Positions 8,652-17,120 of a stretch of DNA of 44,262 nt are shown here, piece after piece (the stretch's first letter is position 1; each line of letters begins with the position of its first letter). The notes below the pieces were generated by a model, which was not told the origin of the DNA, searched no databases, and saw only the letters and a list, made by a program, of their open reading frames with translations. Both the position numbers and the translations under genes were made by a program. This DNA comes from an uncultured Hyphomicrobiales bacterium. Lineage in GTDB: Bacteria; Pseudomonadota; Alphaproteobacteria; Rhizobiales; Beijerinckiaceae. The DNA lies in NCBI GenBank assembly GCA_903825465.1, contig CAIKAR010000051.1, forward strand, positions 1 through 44,262, written 5' to 3'.

Positions 8652-10166
8652 ATGAGTGAGTCCCAGTCGAGTCGCGCGCCCCTGGATATCGAAGAGTTCG
8701 AGCGCCGCATGAGCGCTCCCGATCAATTCGACGACATGGGCGAAGACCCCTTGGAGGCCCTCGCGCGGCTGGTCGATGGCCCATCCAACGCATCGGCGCC
8801 GTCCATTGGCACCGGGTTGGTCGCCGCTACGCCGCGCATGCCCCTGGCTGTTCCGCCGCGCGCCGTAGCCGCGCCGATTGCGGCCGAGCCACGGCCGGGC
8901 GCCGAATGGGATAGCGACTTCAGCGATTGGGAAGAGGAATTGCGCGACATCGCCGGCGGCGCCGCGCTGAAGCCAGTCGAGGCCGCCCCCCCGGCGGTGG
9001 TCGCGCCCGCGTGGCGCGCTCCGGACCCCGCGCCGCGCTTTGCGGCGTTCGAGGCGATGGATTCGCTTCCCGAAACACCGGCGGAACCTGTCGGGCCGCT
9101 TGTCGACGCGGTGTTGCAGCCTGCCAGCGACGCGGGTGGATTCGGCGCCGGAACCGCCTTGCCCAAGACGCAAGATTACCCTGTGGGGGACGACGCCCAC
9201 GCCTGGTTGAACGAGCCTGAAGTCAATTGGCGCGCCGACGAGGAACACGCCGGGCCGCCTCCGGCCGTCGAGGCCAAGTCGCGGCGTCCATTGATTTACG
9301 CCGGCGCCGGCGTTTTCGCTTTGCTCGCCGCCGTCGGTGGCGGCTGGGCCTTGTCGGGTTCCAAGGGCGCGAAAGCGCCGCCGACGATTCTGGCGAGCGT
9401 CGAGCCGTCGAAAGTCCAGCCGGCGGCGCCGGTCGCCGACGGTTCGGCTTCGAATACCAGTCTGTTCGATCGGGGCGGCGACAAGGTCGGATCGAGCCGC
9501 GTCGTCAACAATCAAGAGCAACCCATCGATGTGCAGGCCCAAACCGCGTCTACGCGCGTTGTCGGGCCGGGCGCCGCGATGTCGACGCCGCCTCAAGCCG
9601 CGTCCGCCACCGCTGGCGGCTATTTTCCAGAGCCGAAGCGGGTCAAAACCGTGTCTGTGCGTCCAGACGGCTCCATCATCGAGGGCGACGCCGCGCCCGC
9701 GCGAACGCCGCCCGTGTTGGCGCCAGCGTCAGCCGCGCCGCAACCCCCAGTGGCGAAGCCCACAACCACAGTCCCCAAGACAGCGGCGCGCGCCATGGCA
9801 CCCGCGAAGCCCGACACTGTCGCCACCGCGACGCCGGCGCCACAACCGCCCAAGCCTGTCGACTCCGCGCCAAAACCGGCGAAGGTCGCGTCCATCGCGC
9901 CCGCGGCCGCCACCGGAGCGGGCGGCGGCTTCGCCGTCCAGTTCGCCGCGACCGGCAGCGAGGCGGAAGCGCGCGACCGCGTCGCCAAGGTGCAGTCGCA
10001 ATACGGCTCCACTCTCGACGGCCGCAAACCCGGCGTCGTCCACGGCCAGGCTAACGGCGCCGAGGTTTATCGCGTGCGCGTCGGCGGCATGACGAAAGAA
10101 GCCGCGGTCGCGCTTTGCGTCAAGGTCAAGTCGAGCGGCGGCTCGTGTTTTGTCGCCGCGAACTAG
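8652..10166 (+). CDS. SPOR-domain membrane protein
   Basis: 504 residues from ATG 8652. An acidic, low-complexity cytoplasmic part (1-210) is followed by a transmembrane helix (about 214-235), a long Ala/Pro-rich periplasmic linker and a C-terminal SPOR domain (about 425-504, starting GGGFAVQFAATGSEAEA). SPOR domains bind denuded glycan strands at the division septum, so this bitopic protein probably acts in cell division or envelope remodelling, which fits the next gene, nagZ. The linker is strongly biased in composition, which creates long false frames on both strands. Confidence 0.9.
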   Translation: MSESQSSRAPLDIEEFERRMSAPDQFDDMGEDPLEALARLVDGPSNASAPSIGTGLVAATPRMPLAVPPRAVAAPIAAEPRPGAEWDSDFSDWEEELRDIAGGAALKPVEAAPPAVVAPAWRAPDPAPRFAAFEAMDSLPETPAEPVGPLVDAVLQPASDAGGFGAGTALPKTQDYPVGDDAHAWLNEPEVNWRADEEHAGPPPAVEAKSRRPLIYAGAGVFALLAAVGGGWALSGSKGAKAPPTILASVEPSKVQPAAPVADGSASNTSLFDRGGDKVGSSRVVNNQEQPIDVQAQTASTRVVGPGAAMSTPPQAASATAGGYFPEPKRVKTVSVRPDGSIIEGDAAPARTPPVLAPASAAPQPPVAKPTTTVPKTAARAMAPAKPDTVATATPAPQPPKPVDSAPKPAKVASIAPAAATGAGGGFAVQFAATGSEAEARDRVAKVQSQYGSTLDGRKPGVVHGQANGAEVYRVRVGGMTKEAAVALCVKVKSSGGSCFVAAN

Positions 10167-10260
10167 CGGGTTGAATCTGGGGGTGAACGGCGGCGCTCCG
10201 CGCCCGTTCGCCGTTAAGGGCCAGGTATGGCTAGAGGCCAGTTATGACTAAGGGCCACGC

Positions 10261-11277
10261 ATGATCCCGGACGCCAGGGCTTTCATCACGGGATGCGCCG
10301 GTCCGGTCCTGTCAGTTGAAGAGCGCGCTTTCATTCGGCGCTATCAGCCATGGGGCCTGATTGTTTTCCGGCGCAACGTCGATACGCCCGAAGCGCTGTC
10401 GGCTCTGACATCCACTTTCCGCGAGCTTGTTGGACGCGCCGACGCTCCCGTGCTGATCGACCAGGAGGGTGGCCGGGTGCAACGCATGACCGCGCCGCGC
10501 TGGCCGAAATATCCAGCGGCGCGGACATTCGCGGGCCTGGGGCGGCGACGGGGTCTCGAAACCGCCGCGTTGTCGGCGCGCTTGATGGCCAGCGACCTCG
10601 CCGCTGTCGGCGTCAATGTCGACTGCCTTCCGGTGCTCGACGTGCCGGCCGCCGACGGCAACGAGATCATCGGCGACCGCGCCTACGCCGACAATCCCGC
10701 CGATGTCGCGCTTTTCGGCAGGGCGGTGGCCGAGGCGATGCTTGCCATGGGCGTTCTGCCGGTGGTCAAACATATGCCGGGGCATGGCCGCGCCCGCGTC
10801 GACAGCCATCTTGAATTGCCTGTTGTGACGGCCTCCCGCGCCGATCTCGAAGCGGTGGATTTCGCCCCGTTCCGCGCGCTCGCCGACCTGCCGCTCGGCA
10901 TGACCGCGCATGTCGTTTACACCGCGCTCGACCCTGCGGCCCCGGCGACGTTGTCGAGGACCGTGGTGCGCGACATCATCCGCGGCTTTATTGGCTTCGA
11001 CGGGCTTTTGATGACCGACGACCTCTCCATGAAGGCGCTGGCGGGAGGTTTCGCGGAGCGGGCGCGGGCCGCTTTCGTCGCTGGGGTGGATGTGGCGCTG
11101 CACTGCAACGGCGATATGCGGGAAGCGGAGCCTGTCGCCGAGGTCTCGCCGATGTTGGCCGGTCGATCTCTTGAGCGCGCCGAGAGCGCTTTAAGGCGCG
11201 TTTCAGGGCCTCGCGACCCGATAGTTGCTGTGGACGCCCGCGCAAAACTCGACTTGGCGCTTGCGGCGCTGGCCTAG
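10261..11277 (+). CDS. nagZ: Beta-N-acetylhexosaminidase NagZ
   Basis: 338 residues, family GH3. The cytoplasmic enzyme removes N-acetylglucosamine from GlcNAc-anhydromuropeptides during peptidoglycan recycling. Visible motifs are DQEGGRVQRM (67-76), the NagZ hallmark KHMPGHG (170-176) and the MTDDLSM loop with the catalytic aspartate (about 253). The ATG at 10261 follows a short gap holding only a weak GC dyad without T-run (AACGGCG 10186-10192 / CGCCGTT 10209-10215). Its place between the SPOR gene and scpA is conserved in related bacteria. Confidence 0.95.
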   Translation: MIPDARAFITGCAGPVLSVEERAFIRRYQPWGLIVFRRNVDTPEALSALTSTFRELVGRADAPVLIDQEGGRVQRMTAPRWPKYPAARTFAGLGRRRGLETAALSARLMASDLAAVGVNVDCLPVLDVPAADGNEIIGDRAYADNPADVALFGRAVAEAMLAMGVLPVVKHMPGHGRARVDSHLELPVVTASRADLEAVDFAPFRALADLPLGMTAHVVYTALDPAAPATLSRTVVRDIIRGFIGFDGLLMTDDLSMKALAGGFAERARAAFVAGVDVALHCNGDMREAEPVAEVSPMLAGRSLERAESALRRVSGPRDPIVAVDARAKLDLALAALA

Positions 11278-11323
11278 AGCGGCCAATCCTCCCTTGCCCC
11301 GCCGGGCGTGTGAGGAGTGATTC

Positions 11324-12151
11324 GTGGCGAAGGAACTGCCCTTCGAGGATGTGGCCGAGCTCGACAAAGGGGTCTCGGAGCCGTCGTTTCTGGTGGATAT
11401 CGACGGTTTCGAAGGGCCGCTCGATTTGCTGCTGGAACTCGCCCGTCGGCAAAAGGTCGATCTCCACAAGATTTCCATCCTCGCGCTGGCCGAGCAATAT
11501 CTCCTGTTCATCGAGGAGGCGCGCAAGGTCCGCCTCGAACTGGCCGCCGACTATCTCGTCATGGCGGCGTGGCTCGCCTATTTGAAATCGCGCCTGCTGC
11601 TGCCCGAGCAGGCGAAGGGCGAGGAGCCCGCCGCCGCCGACCTCGCCGCCGCGCTCGCCAACCGCCTGCGCCGTCTCGAAGCGATCCGCGCCGCCGCCGA
11701 AAAGCTGGTCAACCGGCCGCGCCTGGGCCGCGACACCTTCCTAAACGGCGCGCCCGAGGGCGTGACGATTCTGCGACGCCCGATGTTCAAGGCGTCGTTG
11801 CACGATTTGCTGAAGGCCTACGCGCGCCAGCGCGAGACCCGCATGGCGCGTGTCTCGATACCCAAGCGCAACGTCTGGTCGATACCGGAAGCGCGCGAGG
11901 CGCTGGAGCGGCTCGCCGGCACGATCATGGACTGGACGACCCTCGACGGCTATTTGCTGCAATATTGCGTTGCGCCCGAGATGCGCAAAACCGTCCGCGC
12001 CTCGTCGTTTTCCGCGTCGCTGGAACTGGTGCGCGAGGGCAAGCTCGAAATGCGCCAGGACCGGACCTTCGCGCCGATCTGGGTGCGCGGCGTGGCGGCC
12101 GGGGCGCGTCCGGCGGAGGAAGACACGACGGCCGGCGATCAGGCGGCGTGA
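11324..12151 (+). CDS. scpA: Segregation and condensation protein A
   Basis: 275 residues. The GTG at 11324 is supported by GAGGAG at 11312-11317. ScpA is the kleisin of the SMC-ScpAB condensin-like complex that compacts and separates sister chromosomes. The N-terminal 'FLVDIDGFEGPLDLLLELAR' signature and the C-terminal winged-helix part 'RASFSASLELVREGKLEMRQD' are clear. The stop lies 43 nt before the scpB start. Confidence 0.95.
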   Translation: MAKELPFEDVAELDKGVSEPSFLVDIDGFEGPLDLLLELARRQKVDLHKISILALAEQYLLFIEEARKVRLELAADYLVMAAWLAYLKSRLLLPEQAKGEEPAAADLAAALANRLRRLEAIRAAAEKLVNRPRLGRDTFLNGAPEGVTILRRPMFKASLHDLLKAYARQRETRMARVSIPKRNVWSIPEAREALERLAGTIMDWTTLDGYLLQYCVAPEMRKTVRASSFSASLELVREGKLEMRQDRTFAPIWVRGVAAGARPAEEDTTAGDQAA

Positions 12152-12194
12152 GTTTGAAATCCCGGTGTTGCGTTTGAAAATCCAAGGAGTCGCA

Positions 12195-12965
12195 GTGTCC
12201 GACAATATCGCTCGATTGTTCCCCGGTGAGCTTGATCCCACCGCCCACGCGCGGGACGAGGCCTTGCGCGAGGCCAGCCGGATCGCCGAGGCGCTGATCT
12301 TCGCCTCCGCCGAGCCGGTTGACGAGGCCGAGATCGCCAAGCGGCTGCCCGAGGGGGTGGAGGTTCGCGAGGCGCTGGACCTGTTGCGGGCGCAATACGC
12401 GGGCCGCGGCGTCAATCTGGCGCGCGTCAACCGCAAATGGCTGTTTCGCACGGCGGAGGATCTGGGCTGGCTGCTGTCGCGCGAGCAAAGCGAGCCACGC
12501 AAGCTTTCCCGCGCCGCGATCGAGACGCTGGCGATCATCGCCTATCATCAGCCCGTGACGCGGCCGGAAATCGAAGACATCCGCGGCGTCGCGATTTCGA
12601 AGGGCACGCTCGACGTGCTGCTCGAAACCGGCTGGACGCGTCTGCGCGGCCGCCGCAAGGCGCCCGGCAGGCCCGTGACCTACGGAACGACCGACACGTT
12701 CCTGCTGCATTTCGGGCTTGAGCAAATCACCGATCTGCCCGGCCTCGACGAATTGAAATCCGCGGGGCTCTTCGAGGGAACGCTGCCCAAGGGCTTTGGC
12801 GTGCCCAAGCCGCGCGACGATTCGGCCCTCGCCGACGACGAAGATCCCTTGGAAGATGGCGCCGCGGACCTGTTCGACACCGCGCCGCTAGCTGTCGCGG
12901 ACGACGCCGAGGCGATCGCCGCCGCTGACGAGACCGCCGCCGTCGAGATTGAAGACGAAGGGTGA
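12195..12965 (+). CDS. scpB: Segregation and condensation protein B
   Basis: 256 residues. The GTG at 12195 is preferred because AAGGAG sits at 12184-12189, 5 nt upstream; the frame is open further upstream but would overlap scpA. ScpB forms dimers that bind ScpA in the SMC complex. Its two winged-helix domains are visible, including the family hallmark 'ETLAIIAYHQPVTRPEIEDIRG' region (about 112-133) and 'GRPVTYGTTDTFLLHFGL'. An acidic tail (from about 210) ends in the first unit of a 20-bp tandem repeat, which supplies the stop codon. The tatABC genes often found next in Rhizobiales are absent. Confidence 0.94.
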   Translation: MSDNIARLFPGELDPTAHARDEALREASRIAEALIFASAEPVDEAEIAKRLPEGVEVREALDLLRAQYAGRGVNLARVNRKWLFRTAEDLGWLLSREQSEPRKLSRAAIETLAIIAYHQPVTRPEIEDIRGVAISKGTLDVLLETGWTRLRGRRKAPGRPVTYGTTDTFLLHFGLEQITDLPGLDELKSAGLFEGTLPKGFGVPKPRDDSALADDEDPLEDGAADLFDTAPLAVADDAEAIAAADETAAVEIEDEG

Positions 12966-13017
12966 TCTCGCTCAGGGGAAGGGTGATTTCACTCAAGAAA
13001 GGGTGATTTCACTCAGG
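12957..13017. repeat. Three tandem ~20-bp repeats spanning two convergent stop codons
   Basis: Units built on GAAGGGTGATTTCACTCAGG occur at about 12957-12976, 12978-12996 and 12997-13017; the first differs slightly (GATCTCGCTC). The core GGGTGAT starts at 12960, 12981 and 13001. The TGA in unit one is the scpB stop (12963-12965); the TCA in unit three (13009-13011) is the stop of the convergent small gene. Confidence 0.85.
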
Positions 13018-13206
13018 CTTGGGCGCGAGATTGGCCTTCGCCTGCTTGATCAGCTCCGAAAGCTGCTTTTTCAGGTGGCGTCCCTCGATCTGGCGGGAAT
13101 CATATCCCTCCTTGCCGAGCATCCGAACAAGATCGGAAACGCCCACGCACGTTCCCGCCCGCGCGATCTCGAACGCGCGTTCAATCGCCAATTTACGTAA
13201 TTCCAT
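13009..13206 (-). CDS. Small conserved-looking hypothetical protein (65 aa)
   Basis: 65 residues from the ATG at 13204-13206 (a 70-residue form from 13221 is possible; neither has a strong ribosome site). The protein is basic and mostly helical, with MELRKLAIERAFEIARAG at its start and a Lys-rich end. Its residue mix is that of a real protein, unlike the shadow frames around it. It may be a small DNA- or RNA-binding protein, but no family is recognised. It is convergent with scpB and separated from it by the tandem repeats that carry both stop codons. Confidence 0.55.
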   Translation of the reverse strand: MELRKLAIERAFEIARAGTCVGVSDLVRMLGKEGYDSRQIEGRHLKKQLSELIKQAKANLAPKPE

Positions 13207-13354
13207 GGCGCTGCGTAGCATGGATCGCGGTCTTGCGCGAGCCCGCGCAGTCTCTCGAAATTCAAACTTGGACTATGCCTTGCGGATGATAGTCGCGATG
13301 GCGGTTTGACTGGCGTTGACACAATCGCGCCGGTGAAAACGCGCGCGAAAAAAA

Positions 13355-15004
13355 TCAATCGGCCCCGTAAACCTTGGCCGCCGCCTCGCGCGACACATAT
13401 CCTTCCGCCACGTCTGTTTCGACCGCCGCCCTGTCGCGCGCCCTGGCGGCGCCGAACCCGCCGCCGCCGGCGCTTTGCATCAGGAAGCGGTCGCCCGCCT
13501 TCAATTCGTAGCGACCAGACGCGCGCGTTTCGACCTCGTCGGGCGCGCCGAGGCGCACGATGAAGCGTCCGCCCGCGCCGTCGCCGCCGCCATCGACGCC
13601 GCCGGGCGGAAAACGCGACTTGTCGAAGCGGCGGATGATCATGGCGTCCTCGAGCAATTCGTATTCGCGCCGGAACGACACGCCGCCGCGCCATTGTCCG
13701 GCGCCGCCGGTGTCCGGCGCGAGGCTGAATTGCCTTATGCGGCAGGGATATTCGGACTCGAGGATCTCGATCGGCGTGATGTGGAGGTTGCTCAGATGCG
13801 CCGCCGAGCACGAGGCGCCGTCATGGCCCTGGCCGCCGCCATAGGACGAGCCGACGATCTCGTATTGCATCGTGGATTGGCCGGGCCGGCCCTTCGCCCA
13901 CGCGATCAGCAGCGCGCTCGACGAGCCCGCGTGGGCGCAGGCGCGGGCGGGATTGAGCTTCGCCATCGCTTCGAGGATGACATCGACGAGCTTGAGATTG
14001 ACCTGTTGGTAGTTCGACACCGGCGCGGGCGGCGACGCGTTGGTCACCGTGTTCGGCGCGACGACGATTTTCACGCAGTCGCGCATGCCGTCGTTGAAAT
14101 GCAATTTGGGGCCGAGGCTGCCGATGAGCGAATAGAACACGCAGGCCTCGACCATCGAGGGCCGCAGATTGATCGGGCCCCGCGCTTGCGGATCGCTTTT
14201 GGAAAAATCGAATTCGGCGATTCCGTTCTTGAACGTCACGGTCGCGGCGAGCTTCACCGGCTTGTCGATGGAAACGCCGTCGTTGTCGAGAAAGCCTTCC
14301 GCCGACGCGTCGCCCTCGGGGAGTTTGGCGATGGCCGCGCGAAGCTCCTCCGCCGCGCCCCGCAAAATCGCCGCGAACGCGCCGGTCACCGTCGCCGCGC
14401 CGAAGCGCTTGCACAATTCCGCGACGCGCGCGGCGCCCATTTGCGTCACCGCGATTTGCGCGCGCATGTCGCCGCCGACCAGAAACGGCTGGCGCGAGTT
14501 GGCGAGAATGAAGCGCTCGATGTCGGGCAGCGCCCGCCCGGCCTCGCAAATGCGAATTGGCGGCACCAGCGTGCCCTCGTGGTACATCTCCGTCGCGTTC
14601 GCGGACGTCGAGCCCGGATTCGTGCCGCCGACGTCGGCCTTGTGGGCGATCGAGCCGGAGAACGCGACGAGCTTTCCATCGGTGAAAACCGGCGCGACAA
14701 AGGCCATGTCCGAAACATGCGGCAAGCCGCCCTCGTAGGGATGGTTGCTCACGAAAACATCGCCCTCGCGCAGCGTGTCGCCATAGAGCTCGACGACGCG
14801 GCCGACGAGATGCCGGTACACCGGCGCGTGGAAGAACATCGGCGGCGACACGATCAGCCGCCCGTCCTTGTCGAGCACGACACAGGAAAAATCGCGGGAT
14901 TCGCGGATGATCGTCGAATAGCCCGAGCGGTAGAAGTGATAGTGCATCTCGTCGACGAGGCTGGCGATCTTGTTGCGCAGGATCTGGATGGTGACCGCGT
15001 CCAT
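13355..15004 (-). CDS. Hydantoinase B/oxoprolinase-family subunit
   Basis: 549 residues from the ATG at 15002-15004; an upstream in-frame start would overlap the preceding gene. 'MDAVTIQILRNKIASLVDEM' opens the HyuB domain (PF02538), followed by 'SNHPYEGGLPHVSDM' and the C-terminal 'LAPDTGGAGQWRGG' and 'GGGGFG' motifs. With HyuA this forms an ATP-dependent amidohydrolase or carboxylase of the N-methylhydantoinase / 5-oxoprolinase / acetophenone carboxylase group; substrate cannot be told from sequence. The start is 2 nt after the stop of the HyuA gene, so translation is probably coupled. It is the last gene of this minus-strand run. Very long antisense frames here reflect GC bias. Confidence 0.9.
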   Translation of the reverse strand: MDAVTIQILRNKIASLVDEMHYHFYRSGYSTIIRESRDFSCVVLDKDGRLIVSPPMFFHAPVYRHLVGRVVELYGDTLREGDVFVSNHPYEGGLPHVSDMAFVAPVFTDGKLVAFSGSIAHKADVGGTNPGSTSANATEMYHEGTLVPPIRICEAGRALPDIERFILANSRQPFLVGGDMRAQIAVTQMGAARVAELCKRFGAATVTGAFAAILRGAAEELRAAIAKLPEGDASAEGFLDNDGVSIDKPVKLAATVTFKNGIAEFDFSKSDPQARGPINLRPSMVEACVFYSLIGSLGPKLHFNDGMRDCVKIVVAPNTVTNASPPAPVSNYQQVNLKLVDVILEAMAKLNPARACAHAGSSSALLIAWAKGRPGQSTMQYEIVGSSYGGGQGHDGASCSAAHLSNLHITPIEILESEYPCRIRQFSLAPDTGGAGQWRGGVSFRREYELLEDAMIIRRFDKSRFPPGGVDGGGDGAGGRFIVRLGAPDEVETRASGRYELKAGDRFLMQSAGGGGFGAARARDRAAVETDVAEGYVSREAAAKVYGAD

Positions 15005-15006
15005 GT

Positions 15007-17103
15007 TCACGCCTTTTCCAGCACGAGGTTGCGGTGTCCATCGACGCGCGCGCTCCACGACGGCGGCACGATGGTTGTCGCGTCGAACTGCTCGACGACG
15101 GCGGGGCCGGCGACCTCGACGCCGATGTCGAGGCGCTCGCGCTCGTAAACCGACGCGGAAACCGCCGTCTTGCCGTCGAAATAGATGTCGCGCTCGCCCT
15201 TGAACGCTTCCGCGGCGGCGCGCGGCCGCGCGGGCGCGGCTTCCAGCTTCTGCTCGTATTTCGGCGCCGCGACCCGCGCGCGAACGCGGTAGCTGACGAC
15301 TTCGACGGAGCGTTCCCTGGCGGCGTGGCCGTGGATTTGCGCGTGACGCTCGTCGAATTTTTCGCGCGCGGCGGCGAGCTTGTCGGCGTTCAGCGCGCCG
15401 GCCGCCGCGCCGTCGAGCGGCGTGCGCAGTTCGTAGCCTTGCCCGGTGTAGCGCATGTCGAGTTCGCGCGCGAAACCGGCGGGCGCGCCGCCCAACCCCT
15501 CGGCGGCGAGTTCTTCGCGCGCGCGCGCTTCAAGCGCCGCGAAAACAGCCTCCGCGTGGTCGGCGGAGATCGCCGCGAGCGGCGACAGTTCAGAGCGGAT
15601 GTAGTCGTGCACCACGTCCGTGCAGAGCAGGCCCAGCGCGGAGAAGGCGCCCGGCCGCGGCGGCACGAGTATGCGGCGCATGTTGAGCTCTTCCGCGACG
15701 GCCGCGGCGTGGACGGCCCCGGCGCCGCCGAACGGCAGCAGCGTGAAGGCCGAGAGGTCGACGCCGCGCTTCGCCGCGAACACAAGCACTTCGTCGGCCA
15801 TGCGCATGTCGACGATTTTGCGCACGCCCGCGGCGGCTTCCACCACGCCCATGCCAAGCGGTTTGGCGATCTTGTCGTCGATGGCGGCGCGCGACGCGGC
15901 GGCGTCGAGTTTTTGCGCGCCGCCCAGGAAATAATCGGGATTGAGATAGCCGCACACGACATCGGCGTCGGTGACGGTCGGGTTGGTGCCGCCGCGTCCG
16001 TAGCAGGCGGGGCCGGGGTCGGCGCCGGCGCTTTGCGGGCCGACGGTCAGGAAGCCCGCGCCGTCGATCCACGCGATGGAGCCGCCGCCCGCGGAAATCG
16101 TCGTCATGTCGAGCGCCGGAACGTCGATTTGCCGGCGCGCGATGACGCCCTCGGTTGTCTCCAGCGGCGCGCCGCCTTGAATGAAGGCGATGTCGGCGGA
16201 GGTGCCGCCCATGTCGAGCGTCACGAGCCCGTGGTCGGCGTCGCTTTCGGCGAGATAGGCGCTCGCCTGCGCGCCGGCGGCGGGGCCGGAGAACAGCGTG
16301 TGGACCGTCTTGCCGCCGGCGATGGCGGTGGCGAAGGGCATGACGCCGCCATTCGACTGCATGAGATAGCGCTGCTTGGTGACGACGCCGGCGGAGTCGA
16401 GCCCGTCGTTCAGGCTCGCGATATACCGCGTCAACACAGGCTCAAGATAGGCGTTGAGCAGCGTCGTCGACATGCGCGGCCACTCGCGCAGCCGTGGCAG
16501 AACCTCGCTCGAGATCGACACGCCGATGTCGGGCGCCTCCTCGTTGAGGATGCGCCGCGTCTCTTCCTCGTGCGCGGGATTCATGAACGAGAAAAGGTAG
16601 CAGACCGCGATCGATTCAACGCCCGCGTCGCGCAGCTCGCGCGCCGCCTCGCGCACGGCCCCGGTGTCGAGCGGCGTCAACACGGCGCCGGCGTGGTCGG
16701 AGCGTTCCGGTATTTCGCGGGTGAGGCTTTGCGGCGCGATGGGTTGCGGCTTGGCGTAGAAATAATCGAACAGGTTGCCGTCGCGCGCCTGCGCCTGGAT
16801 TTCCTGCACGGCGCGGAAACCCTTGGTGACGAGCATGCCGACTTTCGCGCCGCGCATTTCCAGAAGCGCGTTCGTGGTGATCGTGGTGCCATGCGCGAAG
16901 AATTCGATGTCGCCCGCCGCCGCGCCGCGCGCGACGAAGCGCCGCACGCCGTTGAGCACGCCGAGCGCCGGGTTCTTCGGCGTGCTCGACACCTTCTCGA
17001 CCATCAGGGCGCCGGTGGCGACGTCGAGAAGCACGAGGTCGGTGTGCGTGCCGCCGACATCGACGCCAAGCCTGTAACGCGAATTCGCCATTTGTATTTC
17101 CAT
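15007..17103 (-). CDS. Hydantoinase A/oxoprolinase-family subunit
   Basis: 698 residues from the ATG at 17101-17103; an ATG 12 nt later (17091) is also possible. The N-terminal 'YRLGVDVGGTHTDLVLLD' and the later 'LVTLDMGGTSADIAFI' are the two phosphate-binding motifs of the HyuA actin-like ATPase fold (PF05378/PF01968). A C-terminal domain (from about 520) completes the family layout. It should couple ATP hydrolysis to opening of a cyclic amide or to carboxylation, together with the HyuB subunit encoded next. It starts 17 nt after the TAXI-like gene, so TAXI-like - hyuA - hyuB is probably one transcript. Confidence 0.92.
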   Translation of the reverse strand: MEIQMANSRYRLGVDVGGTHTDLVLLDVATGALMVEKVSSTPKNPALGVLNGVRRFVARGAAAGDIEFFAHGTTITTNALLEMRGAKVGMLVTKGFRAVQEIQAQARDGNLFDYFYAKPQPIAPQSLTREIPERSDHAGAVLTPLDTGAVREAARELRDAGVESIAVCYLFSFMNPAHEEETRRILNEEAPDIGVSISSEVLPRLREWPRMSTTLLNAYLEPVLTRYIASLNDGLDSAGVVTKQRYLMQSNGGVMPFATAIAGGKTVHTLFSGPAAGAQASAYLAESDADHGLVTLDMGGTSADIAFIQGGAPLETTEGVIARRQIDVPALDMTTISAGGGSIAWIDGAGFLTVGPQSAGADPGPACYGRGGTNPTVTDADVVCGYLNPDYFLGGAQKLDAAASRAAIDDKIAKPLGMGVVEAAAGVRKIVDMRMADEVLVFAAKRGVDLSAFTLLPFGGAGAVHAAAVAEELNMRRILVPPRPGAFSALGLLCTDVVHDYIRSELSPLAAISADHAEAVFAALEARAREELAAEGLGGAPAGFARELDMRYTGQGYELRTPLDGAAAGALNADKLAAAREKFDERHAQIHGHAARERSVEVVSYRVRARVAAPKYEQKLEAAPARPRAAAEAFKGERDIYFDGKTAVSASVYERERLDIGVEVAGPAVVEQFDATTIVPPSWSARVDGHRNLVLEKA

Positions 17104-17120
17104 CCTGGCGTCGCCGCCCT

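Noticed and set aside
10186-10215. Stem AACGGCG/CGCCGTT between the SPOR gene and nagZ as a terminator
   Set aside because: A 16-nt loop and no T-run; transcription is more likely continuous into nagZ.
13475-15148. 557-codon open frame on the plus strand opposite the HyuB gene
   Set aside because: Antisense frame in very GC-rich DNA; residue mix (Arg, His, Ala, Val runs) is that of a shadow, and the opposite frame matches a known family over its full length.
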